Positions 21,870 through 28,961 of a stretch of 29,134 nucleotides of DNA are shown here, in pieces. Below the pieces are notes generated by a model. It ran no database searches. It was not told the origin of the DNA and saw nothing but the letters and a program-made list of their open reading frames with translations. Positions within the stretch are counted from its first letter, which is position 1; the number at the start of each line of letters is the position of its first letter. Position numbers and translations under genes: made by a program. The DNA is from JBFXDI01 sp050181295 (GTDB lineage: Bacteria; Pseudomonadota; Alphaproteobacteria; Rhizobiales; Aestuariivirgaceae): the NCBI GenBank assembly GCA_050181295.1, contig JBFXDI010000043.1, forward strand, positions 1 to 29,134. The letters are read 5' to 3'.

Positions 21870-22631
21870 TCAGGGCTTGTAGACCGGAGCGTCGGCGACC
21901 GGTTCCGGGGTGTCGAACAGGCCGGTGAAGTTCCAGGTCACGCCAAGCCGCACCATGTGCAGCTCCTCGAAGTCGAGATCGGCAAAGCAGGGGGTGCCGC
22001 AGACGCCCGGAACGGTGAGGTCGTACAGCTTCTTGTTGAAGCTGCCGAACAGATATTCGAGGCGGGCGTGGATGTTGGAGGTGAAGGCATGCTCGATGCC
22101 GCCGCCGACCAGCCAGCCGAAGTGTGTCTGCTTGTCGCTCTCGGGATCGGAGTTCGGGCCGACCAGGGCGTCGATGGTGCCGGTCAGCCAGCCCACGCCG
22201 CCCGTGGCATAGAGCAGGGTCTCGTCCGTCGCGAGCCAGCCCACGCGGCCGCGGATCGTGCCGAGGTTGTTGATCTTGAACTCCACATCGTCGAGCATGT
22301 TGTGGGCCATCTTGCCGCCCCAGGAATAGTCACCCTCGACGCCGAGCACCCAGCGGTCGATCTGGTAGTTGAAGCCGGCCACCACGCCGCCCATGTAGCC
22401 GCAGCCGTTCAGGTCCGGATCGGGGCCGGAGGAGGGGATGTAGTGGGTCTCCATGCAGGCGATGGTGCCGATGCCGCCGAGATAGGGGCCGGTCCAGTCT
22501 GAGCGGCGAAGCTCGGGCTCTGGCGGCGGCGGCGCGGAATAATCGGCGGCGAGAGCCGAAAGGGGCGCCGCGATCACGGACGCGGCAAGCGCCACGGCCG
22601 CGAGAACAAAACGAGGACGAAAATAGCTCAT
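21870..22631 (-). CDS. Outer membrane beta-barrel protein (Omp25/Omp31-like porin family)
   Basis: A 253-aa outer-membrane protein. The signal peptide is about 1-28 ('ALAASVIAAPLSALAAD'). The mature part starts with a Pro-rich linker and 'WTGPYLGGIG', the usual first strand of the Omp25/31 family. It continues with 'GFNYQIDRWVLGVEGDYSWG', 'GTIRGRVGWLATDETLLYATGG', 'LEYLFGSF' and the terminal 'VRLGVTWNF' (all signatures). An extra tail ('FDTPEPVADAPVYKP') follows the last strand. Four mature Cys residues (two near 'CME' and 'GCGY', two in 'VCGTPCF') are unusual for the family. GGGGAAG lies 6 nt before the ATG. The divergent neighbour is thrS. Confidence 0.9.
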   Translation of the reverse strand: MSYFRPRFVLAAVALAASVIAAPLSALAADYSAPPPPEPELRRSDWTGPYLGGIGTIACMETHYIPSSGPDPDLNGCGYMGGVVAGFNYQIDRWVLGVEGDYSWGGKMAHNMLDDVEFKINNLGTIRGRVGWLATDETLLYATGGVGWLTGTIDALVGPNSDPESDKQTHFGWLVGGGIEHAFTSNIHARLEYLFGSFNKKLYDLTVPGVCGTPCFADLDFEELHMVRLGVTWNFTGLFDTPEPVADAPVYKP

Positions 22632-22680
22632 TGGTCTTCCCCGAACATGGTTACTGGTTCGCTCGTGACGGGTTTAGGCC

Positions 22681-22710
22681 ATTAAGGTTAACGAACTCTT
22701 TTAAGTTGTG
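22681..22710. promoter_or_regulatory. AT-rich region with TTAA half-sites upstream of the porin gene
   Basis: Minus strand GTTAACCTTAAT and an inverted AACT-N6-AGTT (22694-22707) occupy the AT-rich part of the porin/thrS gap. TTAACC-type half-sites recall CtrA, which controls many alphaproteobacterial envelope genes, but the spacing is not the full TTAA-N7-TTAA. The porin promoter must lie here. Confidence 0.3.
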
Positions 22711-22822
22711 ACGTCGGGGAATGGCCGTTTTCGGCGGGACTTGACGCAAGAGGGGGCCAAAGGGCAGAAGAGCCGCTCGCTTACCTGCGCCCGTATGCAG
22801 CGAGTGAGCCGGAGGACCTGGA

Positions 22823-24766
22823 ATGATTTCTCTAGAATTTCCGGACGGCAGCCGCCGTTCGTTCGAGAAGGGCGTCAGCGGCCGCGATGTCGCCGCCTCA
22901 ATCGCCAAATCCCTTGAAAAAAAGGCTGTCGCCGTCTCCCTGAACGGCAAGCTCGCCGACCTCTCCGAGCCGATCGGGGAAGATGCGCGGATCCGCATCG
23001 TCACCCGCGATGATGCAGAAGCGCTGGAACTCATCCGACACGACTGCGCGCATGTGCTGGCGGAGGCGGTTCAAGAGCTCTTCCCGGGCACGCAAGTGAC
23101 CATCGGCCCGGTGATCGAGAACGGCTTCTATTACGACTTTGCCCGCAATCAGCCCTTCACTCCGGAAGACTTTCCGGCCATCGAAAAGAAGATGGCGGAG
23201 GTCATCGCCCGCGACCGGCCCTTCACGAAGGAGGTGTGGGACCGGGAGAAGGCTAAGCGCGTGTTCGCGGAGAAGGGCGAGGCCTTCAAGGTCGAACTCG
23301 TCGATGCGATCCCCGCTGGGGACAACGTCAATATCTACTACCAGGGCGACTGGTTCGACCTCTGCCGCGGTCCCCACATGACCTCAACCGGCAAGGTCGG
23401 AAACGCCTTCAAGCTCATGAAGGTGGCGGGCGCCTACTGGCGGGGCGATTCCAACAACCCGATGCTCACCCGCATCTACGGCACCGCCTGGGCAAGCAAG
23501 GCCGATCTCGATGGCTATCTCAGGCAGCTCGAGGAGGCCGAGAAGCGCGACCATCGCAAGCTCGGGCGCGAGATGGATCTCTTCCACTTCCAGGAGGAGG
23601 CGCCGGGCTCGGTCTTCTGGCATCCCAAGGGCTGGTCGCTCTACCAGACGCTCGAGAACTACATACGGCGCCGCCAGACGGCCGCGGGCTACGAGGAGGT
23701 GAACTCGCCGCAGCTCATGGACTCCTCGCTCTGGGTGACGTCCGGACACATGGAGAAGTACCGGGACATGATGTTCCTCACGGAAACGCGCGAGGACGAT
23801 CCCCGGGTCTATGCCATCAAGCCCATGAACTGCCCGGGCCACGTGCAGATCTTCAAGAACGGGCTCAAGTCCTATCGCGACCTGCCGCTCAAGATCGCGG
23901 AGTTCGGCAAGGTGCACCGCTTCGAGCCGTCGGGCGCGCTGCACGGGCTCATGCGCGTGCGCGCCTTCACGCAGGACGACGCGCACGTCTTCATCACCGA
24001 GAGCCAGATCGCCGAGGAATGCCTGGCGATGAACGACCTGATCCTCTCGATCTACCAGGATTTTGGGTTCGACGACGTCACGATCAAGTTCTCCGACCGG
24101 CCCGACCAACGGATCGGCGCCGACGAGGTGTGGGACAAGGCCGAGGCCGCGCTCATGCGGGCGCTCGAGACCTCAGGCCGGCCCTGGACGCTCAACAAGG
24201 GCGAGGGCGCCTTCTACGGCCCCAAGCTCGAATACGTGCTGCGCGACGCCATCGGTCGAGACTGGCAGTGCGGCACCGTGCAGGTCGATCTCAACCTGCC
24301 GGGCCGGCTCGGCGCCTTCTTCATCGACGAGCATTCCCACAAGGTCGTGCCGGTGATGCTGCATCGGGCGATGTTCGGCTCGCTCGAACGCTTCACAGGC
24401 ATCCTGATCGAGCACCACGCGGGCCACCTGCCGCTGTGGCTCTCGCCCACGCAGGCCGTGGTCGCGACCATCACGTCCGACGCCGACACTTATGCGCTCG
24501 AGACGCGCGACCGGTTGCGCCGGGCGGGCTTGAGGGTCGAGGCGGACGTCAGGAACGAAAAGATCAACTACAAGGTCCGCGAGCACTCGCTCGCCAAGAC
24601 GCCGGTGCTCCTGGTGGTCGGCAAGAAGGAGGCGGCCGAGGGCAAGGTCTCGATCCGCCGTCTCGGCTCGGAGAAGCAGGAGGTCGTGCCGTTCGAGACC
24701 GCGATGGTCATGCTTCTGGATGAGTCGTTGGCGCCCGACGAACGTCGGCTCAAGGTGGCCGCCTGA
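22823..24766 (+). CDS. thrS: Threonyl-tRNA synthetase
   Basis: A 647-aa ThrRS with all standard parts. The N-terminal TGS domain spans 1-62. The second additional domain has the editing site 'HDCAHVLAEAV' (His73, His77) and 'CRGPHM' (Cys181, His185). The class II catalytic core has 'MNCPGH' (zinc Cys337), 'AFTQDDAHVF' (His388) and a third zinc ligand in 'LHRAMFGSLERF'. A C-terminal anticodon-binding domain spans about 545-640. It charges tRNA-Thr with threonine and clears mischarged Ser. The ATG at 22823 has GGAGG 7 nt upstream. The promoter is in the gap to the divergent porin gene. Convergent with the repeat protein gene, with 3 nt between stops. Confidence 0.97.
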   Translation: MISLEFPDGSRRSFEKGVSGRDVAASIAKSLEKKAVAVSLNGKLADLSEPIGEDARIRIVTRDDAEALELIRHDCAHVLAEAVQELFPGTQVTIGPVIENGFYYDFARNQPFTPEDFPAIEKKMAEVIARDRPFTKEVWDREKAKRVFAEKGEAFKVELVDAIPAGDNVNIYYQGDWFDLCRGPHMTSTGKVGNAFKLMKVAGAYWRGDSNNPMLTRIYGTAWASKADLDGYLRQLEEAEKRDHRKLGREMDLFHFQEEAPGSVFWHPKGWSLYQTLENYIRRRQTAAGYEEVNSPQLMDSSLWVTSGHMEKYRDMMFLTETREDDPRVYAIKPMNCPGHVQIFKNGLKSYRDLPLKIAEFGKVHRFEPSGALHGLMRVRAFTQDDAHVFITESQIAEECLAMNDLILSIYQDFGFDDVTIKFSDRPDQRIGADEVWDKAEAALMRALETSGRPWTLNKGEGAFYGPKLEYVLRDAIGRDWQCGTVQVDLNLPGRLGAFFIDEHSHKVVPVMLHRAMFGSLERFTGILIEHHAGHLPLWLSPTQAVVATITSDADTYALETRDRLRRAGLRVEADVRNEKINYKVREHSLAKTPVLLVVGKKEAAEGKVSIRRLGSEKQEVVPFETAMVMLLDESLAPDERRLKVAA

Positions 24767-24769
24767 GCG

Positions 24770-25708
24770 CTACTCGGCAACCACCACGCGGGTGGTCTTG
24801 CCGGCCACCACGCTGAAGGAGGCCTTGCGTCTCGATCCCGCGATATCCGCCTCGATGGCGTAGTCGCCGGGGGCGAGGATCAGGTTGGGGCGGATGCCTT
24901 GTCCCGATGACACATCACGGCCATCGGCGGTCCGCACGACCCACGGAGTGTCGCGGGTAGCGGCGGAAATGTCGATACGGGCCACGCCGGCGAGGTGGGC
25001 GATCTCCACGCTCGTCAGGACGCCAGGCTTCACCGTGACGCTGGTCTCGCTCACCGTGTTGCCTGGCAGGAAGCGGCTTTCGATGCGGTAGGATCCGGCC
25101 GCCACGCGCAGAAGCTCGCCCTGGCCCGCCGAGGCGGCGATCTCGCGGCCCGCGAGAGGTCCGCTCAAGGCGAGAACCTTGTGGCGGGCGACGACGCCGA
25201 CCGGCATGCCGATCGTGTCGAGGGTGGAGAGGGCGCGGATGCCACCCACGTTCAGGATGAGCGTGAGCCCCACGAAGCGGCCAGGCTCCACCCGCACAGA
25301 ATGCGCGACCCTGACCGCGCCGTAGCTCGCCTCGACCAGATAGTCGCCGGGCTCGAGCTTGAGATCCGTTACAGGCGATTCCTGCGTGAAGATCGTCTCG
25401 CCGCCGGCGGCGTCGGACGCCAGGGCGCGCTTGACGGTCCAGCCGACCGGGCGCGTGATGAGATTGCCGGTGACGCTGAGCCGGGCAGCGAGCTCGAGAC
25501 CTTCTCGGCCTTCGCCCGTGCGTTCGATGCGAAGCTCGTGTGGAACTTCGAGTGGCCTGATCGCCGCGGTGGCAAGGGGATCGGCTGTCGGCGCGGCGGT
25601 CGGCGAGCCGAAGGGACCCGTGGCGGCGAGAAGGAAAGCAAGAAGGGCCACCGCCTTCCGGCGATGGCCCATCCGGTGCTGCGATGCACGTGTGGGAGAA
25701 GCGTGCAT
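24770..25708 (-). CDS. Secreted protein with three beta-sandwich-like repeats, function unknown
   Basis: A 312-aa protein with a signal or anchor segment (about 17-36, 'AVALLAFLLAATGPFG'). Three similar units (about 75-156, 157-241 and 242-312) each contain 'L-PGDY-(V/I)EA' or 'AAGSYRIES' and end in a 'V-V-PG-----V' strand. These recall PEGA/carboxypeptidase regulatory-like modules. The third also has 'APGDYAIEADIAG'. Start uncertain: ATG 25708 or Met13 at 25672, neither with a good ribosome site. A perfect TTAA-N7-TTAA site lies about 100 bp upstream. Likely a periplasmic or surface protein binding polysaccharide or another protein; no enzyme motif. Convergent with thrS. Confidence 0.75.
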   Translation of the reverse strand: MHASPTRASQHRMGHRRKAVALLAFLLAATGPFGSPTAAPTADPLATAAIRPLEVPHELRIERTGEGREGLELAARLSVTGNLITRPVGWTVKRALASDAAGGETIFTQESPVTDLKLEPGDYLVEASYGAVRVAHSVRVEPGRFVGLTLILNVGGIRALSTLDTIGMPVGVVARHKVLALSGPLAGREIAASAGQGELLRVAAGSYRIESRFLPGNTVSETSVTVKPGVLTSVEIAHLAGVARIDISAATRDTPWVVRTADGRDVSSGQGIRPNLILAPGDYAIEADIAGSRRKASFSVVAGKTTRVVVAE

Positions 25709-25810
25709 GCAGAATAGCCCCGTACACCCCGTTACACACCCCCCAGCCTTGTTCCCGGCCGGCGTCGGAGGCGAGTTAGCCAGAGGGGTCCTCGGGGCGC
25801 AAATTCAAAG

Positions 25811-25825
25811 TTAAAAATGGGTTAA
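25811..25825. promoter_or_regulatory. Full CtrA-like site TTAA-N7-TTAA
   Basis: TTAA (25811-25814), AAATGGG, TTAA (25822-25825) followed by C gives an exact match to the CtrA consensus TTAA-N7-TTAA(C), about 105 bp upstream of the secreted repeat protein. CtrA is present throughout Hyphomicrobiales. Occupancy is an inference. Confidence 0.45.
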
Positions 25826-25989
25826 CGGCCGAGGCCGGCTTTTCCGCAAACTGGATTAAAGCTTTCAAGAGAATGAACTATCTCGGTCCCATAGCAGGAC
25901 TCGGACGGCGCCGGGCTTCATCGCATTGCCCCCGGCGCAGACACGGGCCTATATGCTTGCAGGGCGGAGCAGATGCGACAGGGCAATTC

Positions 25990-26006
25990 TTGACAAAAAT
26001 AGTCGG
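25990..26006 (+). promoter_or_regulatory. GAC-N7-GTC operator candidate and TTGACA element upstream of the nitroreductase
   Basis: TTGACAAAAATAGTCGG agrees well with the type-1 IscR operator pattern (TTGAC-N6-TAGTCGG form). It also contains a consensus -35 hexamer TTGACA (25990-25995), so a repressor bound here would block the promoter. It is the second copy of the core found before cysE. The regulator is not in the window. Confidence 0.45.
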
Positions 26007-26045
26007 AATATTCAGCACAACGGCATCCCCAGAAGGAGTGTGCTG

Positions 26046-26663
26046 ATGAATGTGATGATCCGCGACGGGCTTCCGGCCGAGATGCTGAACCAGCGCGATG
26101 ATCCCCTGAGCCTGCTCAAGACCCGCCGCTCGGCCTCGACCAAGGCCATGGGCGAGCCGGGCCCGACGCCCGAGCAGCTTACCCAGATTCTCGAGGTGGC
26201 GGTGCGGGTGCCGGACCACGGGAAGCTCACGCCGTGGCGTTTCATCCTGTTCGAAGGCGAGGCGCGGGCGCGCATGGGGGAAATTCTCGCCGAGCGGTGG
26301 CCTGTCGTCCGGCCCGACGCGAGCTCCGACTGGATTCCGGTCATGCGCCGGCTTTTCCTCAGGGCGCCGACCGTGCTGTGTGTCGTGTCGCGCGCGGGCT
26401 CTCACGATAAGATCCCCGAATGGGAGCAAATCCTGTCGGCGGGAGCGGTCTGCCAGAACATCCTGATCGCCGCCACCGCGCTCGGCATCGGCTGCCAGTG
26501 GATCACCGAGTGGGGCGCCTATGATCCGGAGATCCGCAAGGCGATGGGGCTAGAGCCGCAGGAGAAGGTGGCGGGCTTCATCTATCTCGGCACCTCGGGC
26601 GAGCCCCTGAGCGACCGGCCGCGGCCCGATCCGAAAAGCCTGCTCACACGCTGGCAGGGCTGA
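26046..26663 (+). CDS. Nitroreductase family protein (YdjA-like)
   Basis: A 205-aa FMN-dependent nitroreductase. The N-terminal 'LLKTRRSAST' is the FMN-phosphate-binding start (Arg and Ser), followed by 'VRVPDHGKLTPWRFILFEG'. The middle 'AGAVCQNILIAATALGIGCQWITEW' and C-terminal 'GFIYLGT' are further family blocks, the compact form seen in YdjA. The ATG at 26046 follows AGAAGGAG by 7 nt. It reduces nitroaromatics or quinones with NAD(P)H; the natural substrate is unknown. It is first of a three-gene run (7 nt to the HAD gene), and may be under the GAC-N7-GTC site upstream. Confidence 0.93.
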   Translation: MNVMIRDGLPAEMLNQRDDPLSLLKTRRSASTKAMGEPGPTPEQLTQILEVAVRVPDHGKLTPWRFILFEGEARARMGEILAERWPVVRPDASSDWIPVMRRLFLRAPTVLCVVSRAGSHDKIPEWEQILSAGAVCQNILIAATALGIGCQWITEWGAYDPEIRKAMGLEPQEKVAGFIYLGTSGEPLSDRPRPDPKSLLTRWQG

Positions 26664-26670
26664 GCGCTGC

Positions 26671-27402
26671 ATGGGCATCCGGGGCATCCTCTTCGACAAG
26701 GACGGCACGCTCATCGACTTTCCCGCCACCTGGGAGCCGGTGTTGCGGGCTCTTGCCGGCGAGTTTGCGAAGAACGATTCCCGAAGCGCGGAAGAACTGC
26801 TCGCCCTGGCGGGCTACGATCCGCAATTGAAAGAGTTCACTCCGGGCTCGGTGTGGGCTGCCGGCCACACGCTCGACCTCGTGCGGGCCTGGGCACCGGG
26901 AACCGATCCGCGGCGCGAGGCGGACCTCGTGCGCTGGGTGGACGATTTCTGCGCCAGCGCCGCCCCCGACAGCGCGATGGCGCTGACCGATCTGCAGGTG
27001 CTCTTCGGAACACTGGCAGAAGCAGGCTATCTGCTCGGCGTCGCCACCAACGACAACGAGCGCTCGGCCAGGGCGACGATGGCGCGTCTCGGCGTCCTCG
27101 ACCGGTTCGCGCTGGTCATGGGCTACGACAGCGTGCCCGATCCGAAGCCGGGCGCCGGGATGGTGCGGAAGTTCTGCGAAGCGACGGGACTGGCGCCGCA
27201 AGAGGTGGCCGTGGTGGGCGACAACCTTCACGACGTCGAGATGGCGCGCGCCGCGGGAGCGGGACTTGCCATCGGCGTCCTCAGCGGCAATGCCCGGCGC
27301 GAGCATCTGGAGGATCACGCCGACCATCTCATCGACTCGATCGTGGGCTTGCCGGCTTTGCTGCTCGAAATCAGGGAACGCAGGCAAGCGCATGTTCTAT
27401 GA
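26671..27402 (+). CDS. HAD family hydrolase (phosphoglycolate phosphatase-like)
   Basis: A 243-aa HAD phosphatase. Motif I is 'FDKDGTLID' (nucleophile Asp9, acid Asp11), motif II Thr in 'VATNDNE', motif III Lys in 'PDPKPGAGM' and motif IV 'VVGDNLHDVEMA'. The cap is a small helical C1 insert at about residues 16-90. It resembles Gph/PGP-type phosphatases, with no clear proof that 2-phosphoglycolate is the substrate. It starts 7 nt after the nitroreductase stop with no strong ribosome site, implying translational coupling, and overlaps the next gene by 11 nt. Confidence 0.92.
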   Translation: MGIRGILFDKDGTLIDFPATWEPVLRALAGEFAKNDSRSAEELLALAGYDPQLKEFTPGSVWAAGHTLDLVRAWAPGTDPRREADLVRWVDDFCASAAPDSAMALTDLQVLFGTLAEAGYLLGVATNDNERSARATMARLGVLDRFALVMGYDSVPDPKPGAGMVRKFCEATGLAPQEVAVVGDNLHDVEMARAAGAGLAIGVLSGNARREHLEDHADHLIDSIVGLPALLLEIRERRQAHVL

Positions 27403-28003
27403 CGCCATCAAGAACGACCACGGCTTTTCCTTCGATCCGTTCAAGGCGGTGGTGGTTCCGCGCCCCATCGGCTGGGTCTCCACGCTGTCGCCCGACGGGA
27501 TAGCCAACCTCGCGCCCTACAGCTTCTTCAATGCCTTCGCGGAAGCGCCGCATTACATCGCCTACGGCTCCGGCGAGGCCCGCAGAAGCGGCTTCAAGGA
27601 CTCGCTCCGAAACATCGAGGCGACCGGCGAATTCGTCATGAACCTCGCCACCTGGGATCTGCGGGAGCAGATGAACCTGAGCTCCGCCCATCTGCCTTAC
27701 GGGACCGACGAATTTGCGCATGCCGGCCTCACCAAGGCAGCGAGCCGGCTGGTGAAGGCGCCGCGGGTGGCGGAAAGCCCCGTCGCCCTCGAGTGCCGGC
27801 ATTTCCAGACGATCCCGCTCCCGGACGATCATGGGCGGGCGGTGGATCACATGGTGATCGGCCGTGTGATCGGGGTCCATATCGACGACCGCTTCATCAA
27901 GGACGGCCGCGTCGATACCGCCGCCATGCAGCCTATCGCGCGACTCGGCTACTCGGAATACGCCGTCGTCACGGAAGCCTTCCGGATGCGCCGGCCGGAC
28001 TGA
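27392..28003 (+). CDS. Flavin reductase family protein
   Basis: A 203-aa FMN-binding split-barrel protein of the flavin reductase-like domain (PF01613). 'VVPRPIGWVSTLSPDGIANLAPYSFFNAF' is the family signature, with 'FVMNLATWDLREQMN' and 'GRVIGVHIDD' further on. The start ATG 27392 lies inside the HAD gene (11-nt overlap) and has AGG upstream, so it is co-translated. Members supply reduced flavin to partner oxygenases or act as oxidoreductases; no partner monooxygenase is seen, though the nitroreductase two genes upstream is another flavoenzyme. Confidence 0.93.
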   Translation: MFYDAIKNDHGFSFDPFKAVVVPRPIGWVSTLSPDGIANLAPYSFFNAFAEAPHYIAYGSGEARRSGFKDSLRNIEATGEFVMNLATWDLREQMNLSSAHLPYGTDEFAHAGLTKAASRLVKAPRVAESPVALECRHFQTIPLPDDHGRAVDHMVIGRVIGVHIDDRFIKDGRVDTAAMQPIARLGYSEYAVVTEAFRMRRPD

Positions 28004-28070
28004 TGCCGATTGTTGATGCCGCTGTGATCTGCTAACGGGATAGCGCCGCCAACAACCAGGGGAGGCGACC

Positions 28071-28322
28071 ATGGCACGCCATCGCGATCCCTTCGACTGC
28101 CAGTCCTTTTGAGCGCTCCTCCAAGCGCCGCAAAGGCTATCCGTCCGAAACGCACGTGAAACGCGGCCAGCGCATGGTGCGCGGGCGATGTGGAATTGCT
28201 CGAGAAGCTCGGCAGGAACGATCTCTGCCCCTGCGTTTCGCGGAGGTCGTTTCAAGCGCTGCTGCATGAGGAGCGGTCGATATGACGGCTCCGAGCGGGG
28301 CCATTACTTCCGTGAGGACTGA
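28071..28322 (+). pseudogene. SEC-C motif protein gene broken by three +1 frameshifts
   Basis: An ATG with GGGGAGG ribosome site opens a frame that stops after 13 codons. Reading past three single-base insertions gives one 82-aa protein: T4 at 28107-28110, G3 at 28183-28185, T3 at 28250-28252. That protein runs 'PFDCQSFERSSKRRKGYPSE', then 'HVKRGQRMVRG', then 'ELLEKLGRNDLCPC', then 'SRRSFKRCC'. The last two form the SEC-C zinc motif C-x-C-x8-C-C with the usual GRNDxCPC lead. Three +1 changes restore the original frame at the end. The ORF is either a decayed gene or carries sequencing errors. Homologues in Hyphomicrobiales are small and of unknown role. Confidence 0.7.
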
Positions 28323-28357
28323 GTTCGGCAGCACGGGCGAAACGCGGGATCGGACAG

Positions 28358-28951
28358 TCATGTCACGGTCACGCCGGCGTCTGCCCAGGCTTCGCGCATG
28401 CGGGCGAGCGATCCGTCGAGGTCGATGGCGCGGCAGGCTCCCTCGATCACCGTCGCATTGAAGCCGAGCCGGCGGGCATCGAGCGCGGAGAAGCCGACGC
28501 AATAATCGGTCGCGAGCCCGACAAGCACCACGTCCGCGAAGCCGCGCTCGCGCAGATAGCCGCCAAGACCGGTGGGCGTCGTGCGGTCGTTCTCGAAGAA
28601 GGCGGAATAGGAATCGATCTCCCGGCGGTAGCCCTTGCGGACAACGAGCTCCGCCCTCGTCCAGTCGAGGCCGGGGTGGAAGGCCGCGCCCTTTGATCCC
28701 TGGATGCAGTGATCGGGCCACAGCGTCTGCTCCCCATAGGCGATCGTCACGGTCGAGAACGGCGCCTTGCCGCGATGCTCGGAGGCGAACGACAGATGGC
28801 GCGGCGGATGCCAGTCCTGCGTCAGCACCACGTGCTGGTGCTCGGCCATGAGGGCGTTAACGACCGGCACGATCTCGTCGCCCCTTTGCACCGCGAGGGC
28901 ACCACCGGGGCAGAAGTCGTTCTGGACGTCGATGACGATCAGCGCGCGCAT
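28358..28951 (-). CDS. pncA: Nicotinamidase
   Basis: A 197-aa isochorismatase-like hydrolase that converts nicotinamide to nicotinate in NAD salvage. The catalytic triad is visible as Asp9 ('VIDVQNDFCPGGAL'), Lys106 ('VVRKGY') and Cys151 ('LATDYCVG'). The metal site of nicotinamidases is kept in 'TQDWHPPRHLSF' (Asp46, His48) and 'WPDHCIQG' (His81). This separates it from other cysteine hydrolases of the fold. The ATG at 28951 is preceded by GAGGGA overlapping the TGA of the upstream CoA lyase gene, so translation of the two is probably coupled. It is convergent with the SEC-C pseudogene. Confidence 0.94.
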   Translation of the reverse strand: MRALIVIDVQNDFCPGGALAVQRGDEIVPVVNALMAEHQHVVLTQDWHPPRHLSFASEHRGKAPFSTVTIAYGEQTLWPDHCIQGSKGAAFHPGLDWTRAELVVRKGYRREIDSYSAFFENDRTTPTGLGGYLRERGFADVVLVGLATDYCVGFSALDARRLGFNATVIEGACRAIDLDGSLARMREAWADAGVTVT

Positions 28952-28961
28952 GGAAGTTCCC

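Larger units (their letters stand above)
25709..26045. other. Intergenic region between the repeat protein and nitroreductase genes
   Basis: 337 bp holding the CtrA-like site (25811-25825), a GAC-N7-GTC operator candidate (25992-26004), and a 7-bp arm pairing GCGCCGG/CCGGCGC around 25909-25941. A 57-codon plus-strand frame (25873-26046) overlaps the nitroreductase start as TGATG but contains the operator candidate and is probably not translated. No other gene seen. Confidence 0.45.

Noticed and set aside
25873..26046. 57-codon frame ending in TGATG with the nitroreductase start
   Set aside because: It contains the TTGACA/operator candidate, so it would lie upstream of the promoter; composition is Arg-rich and not protein-like.
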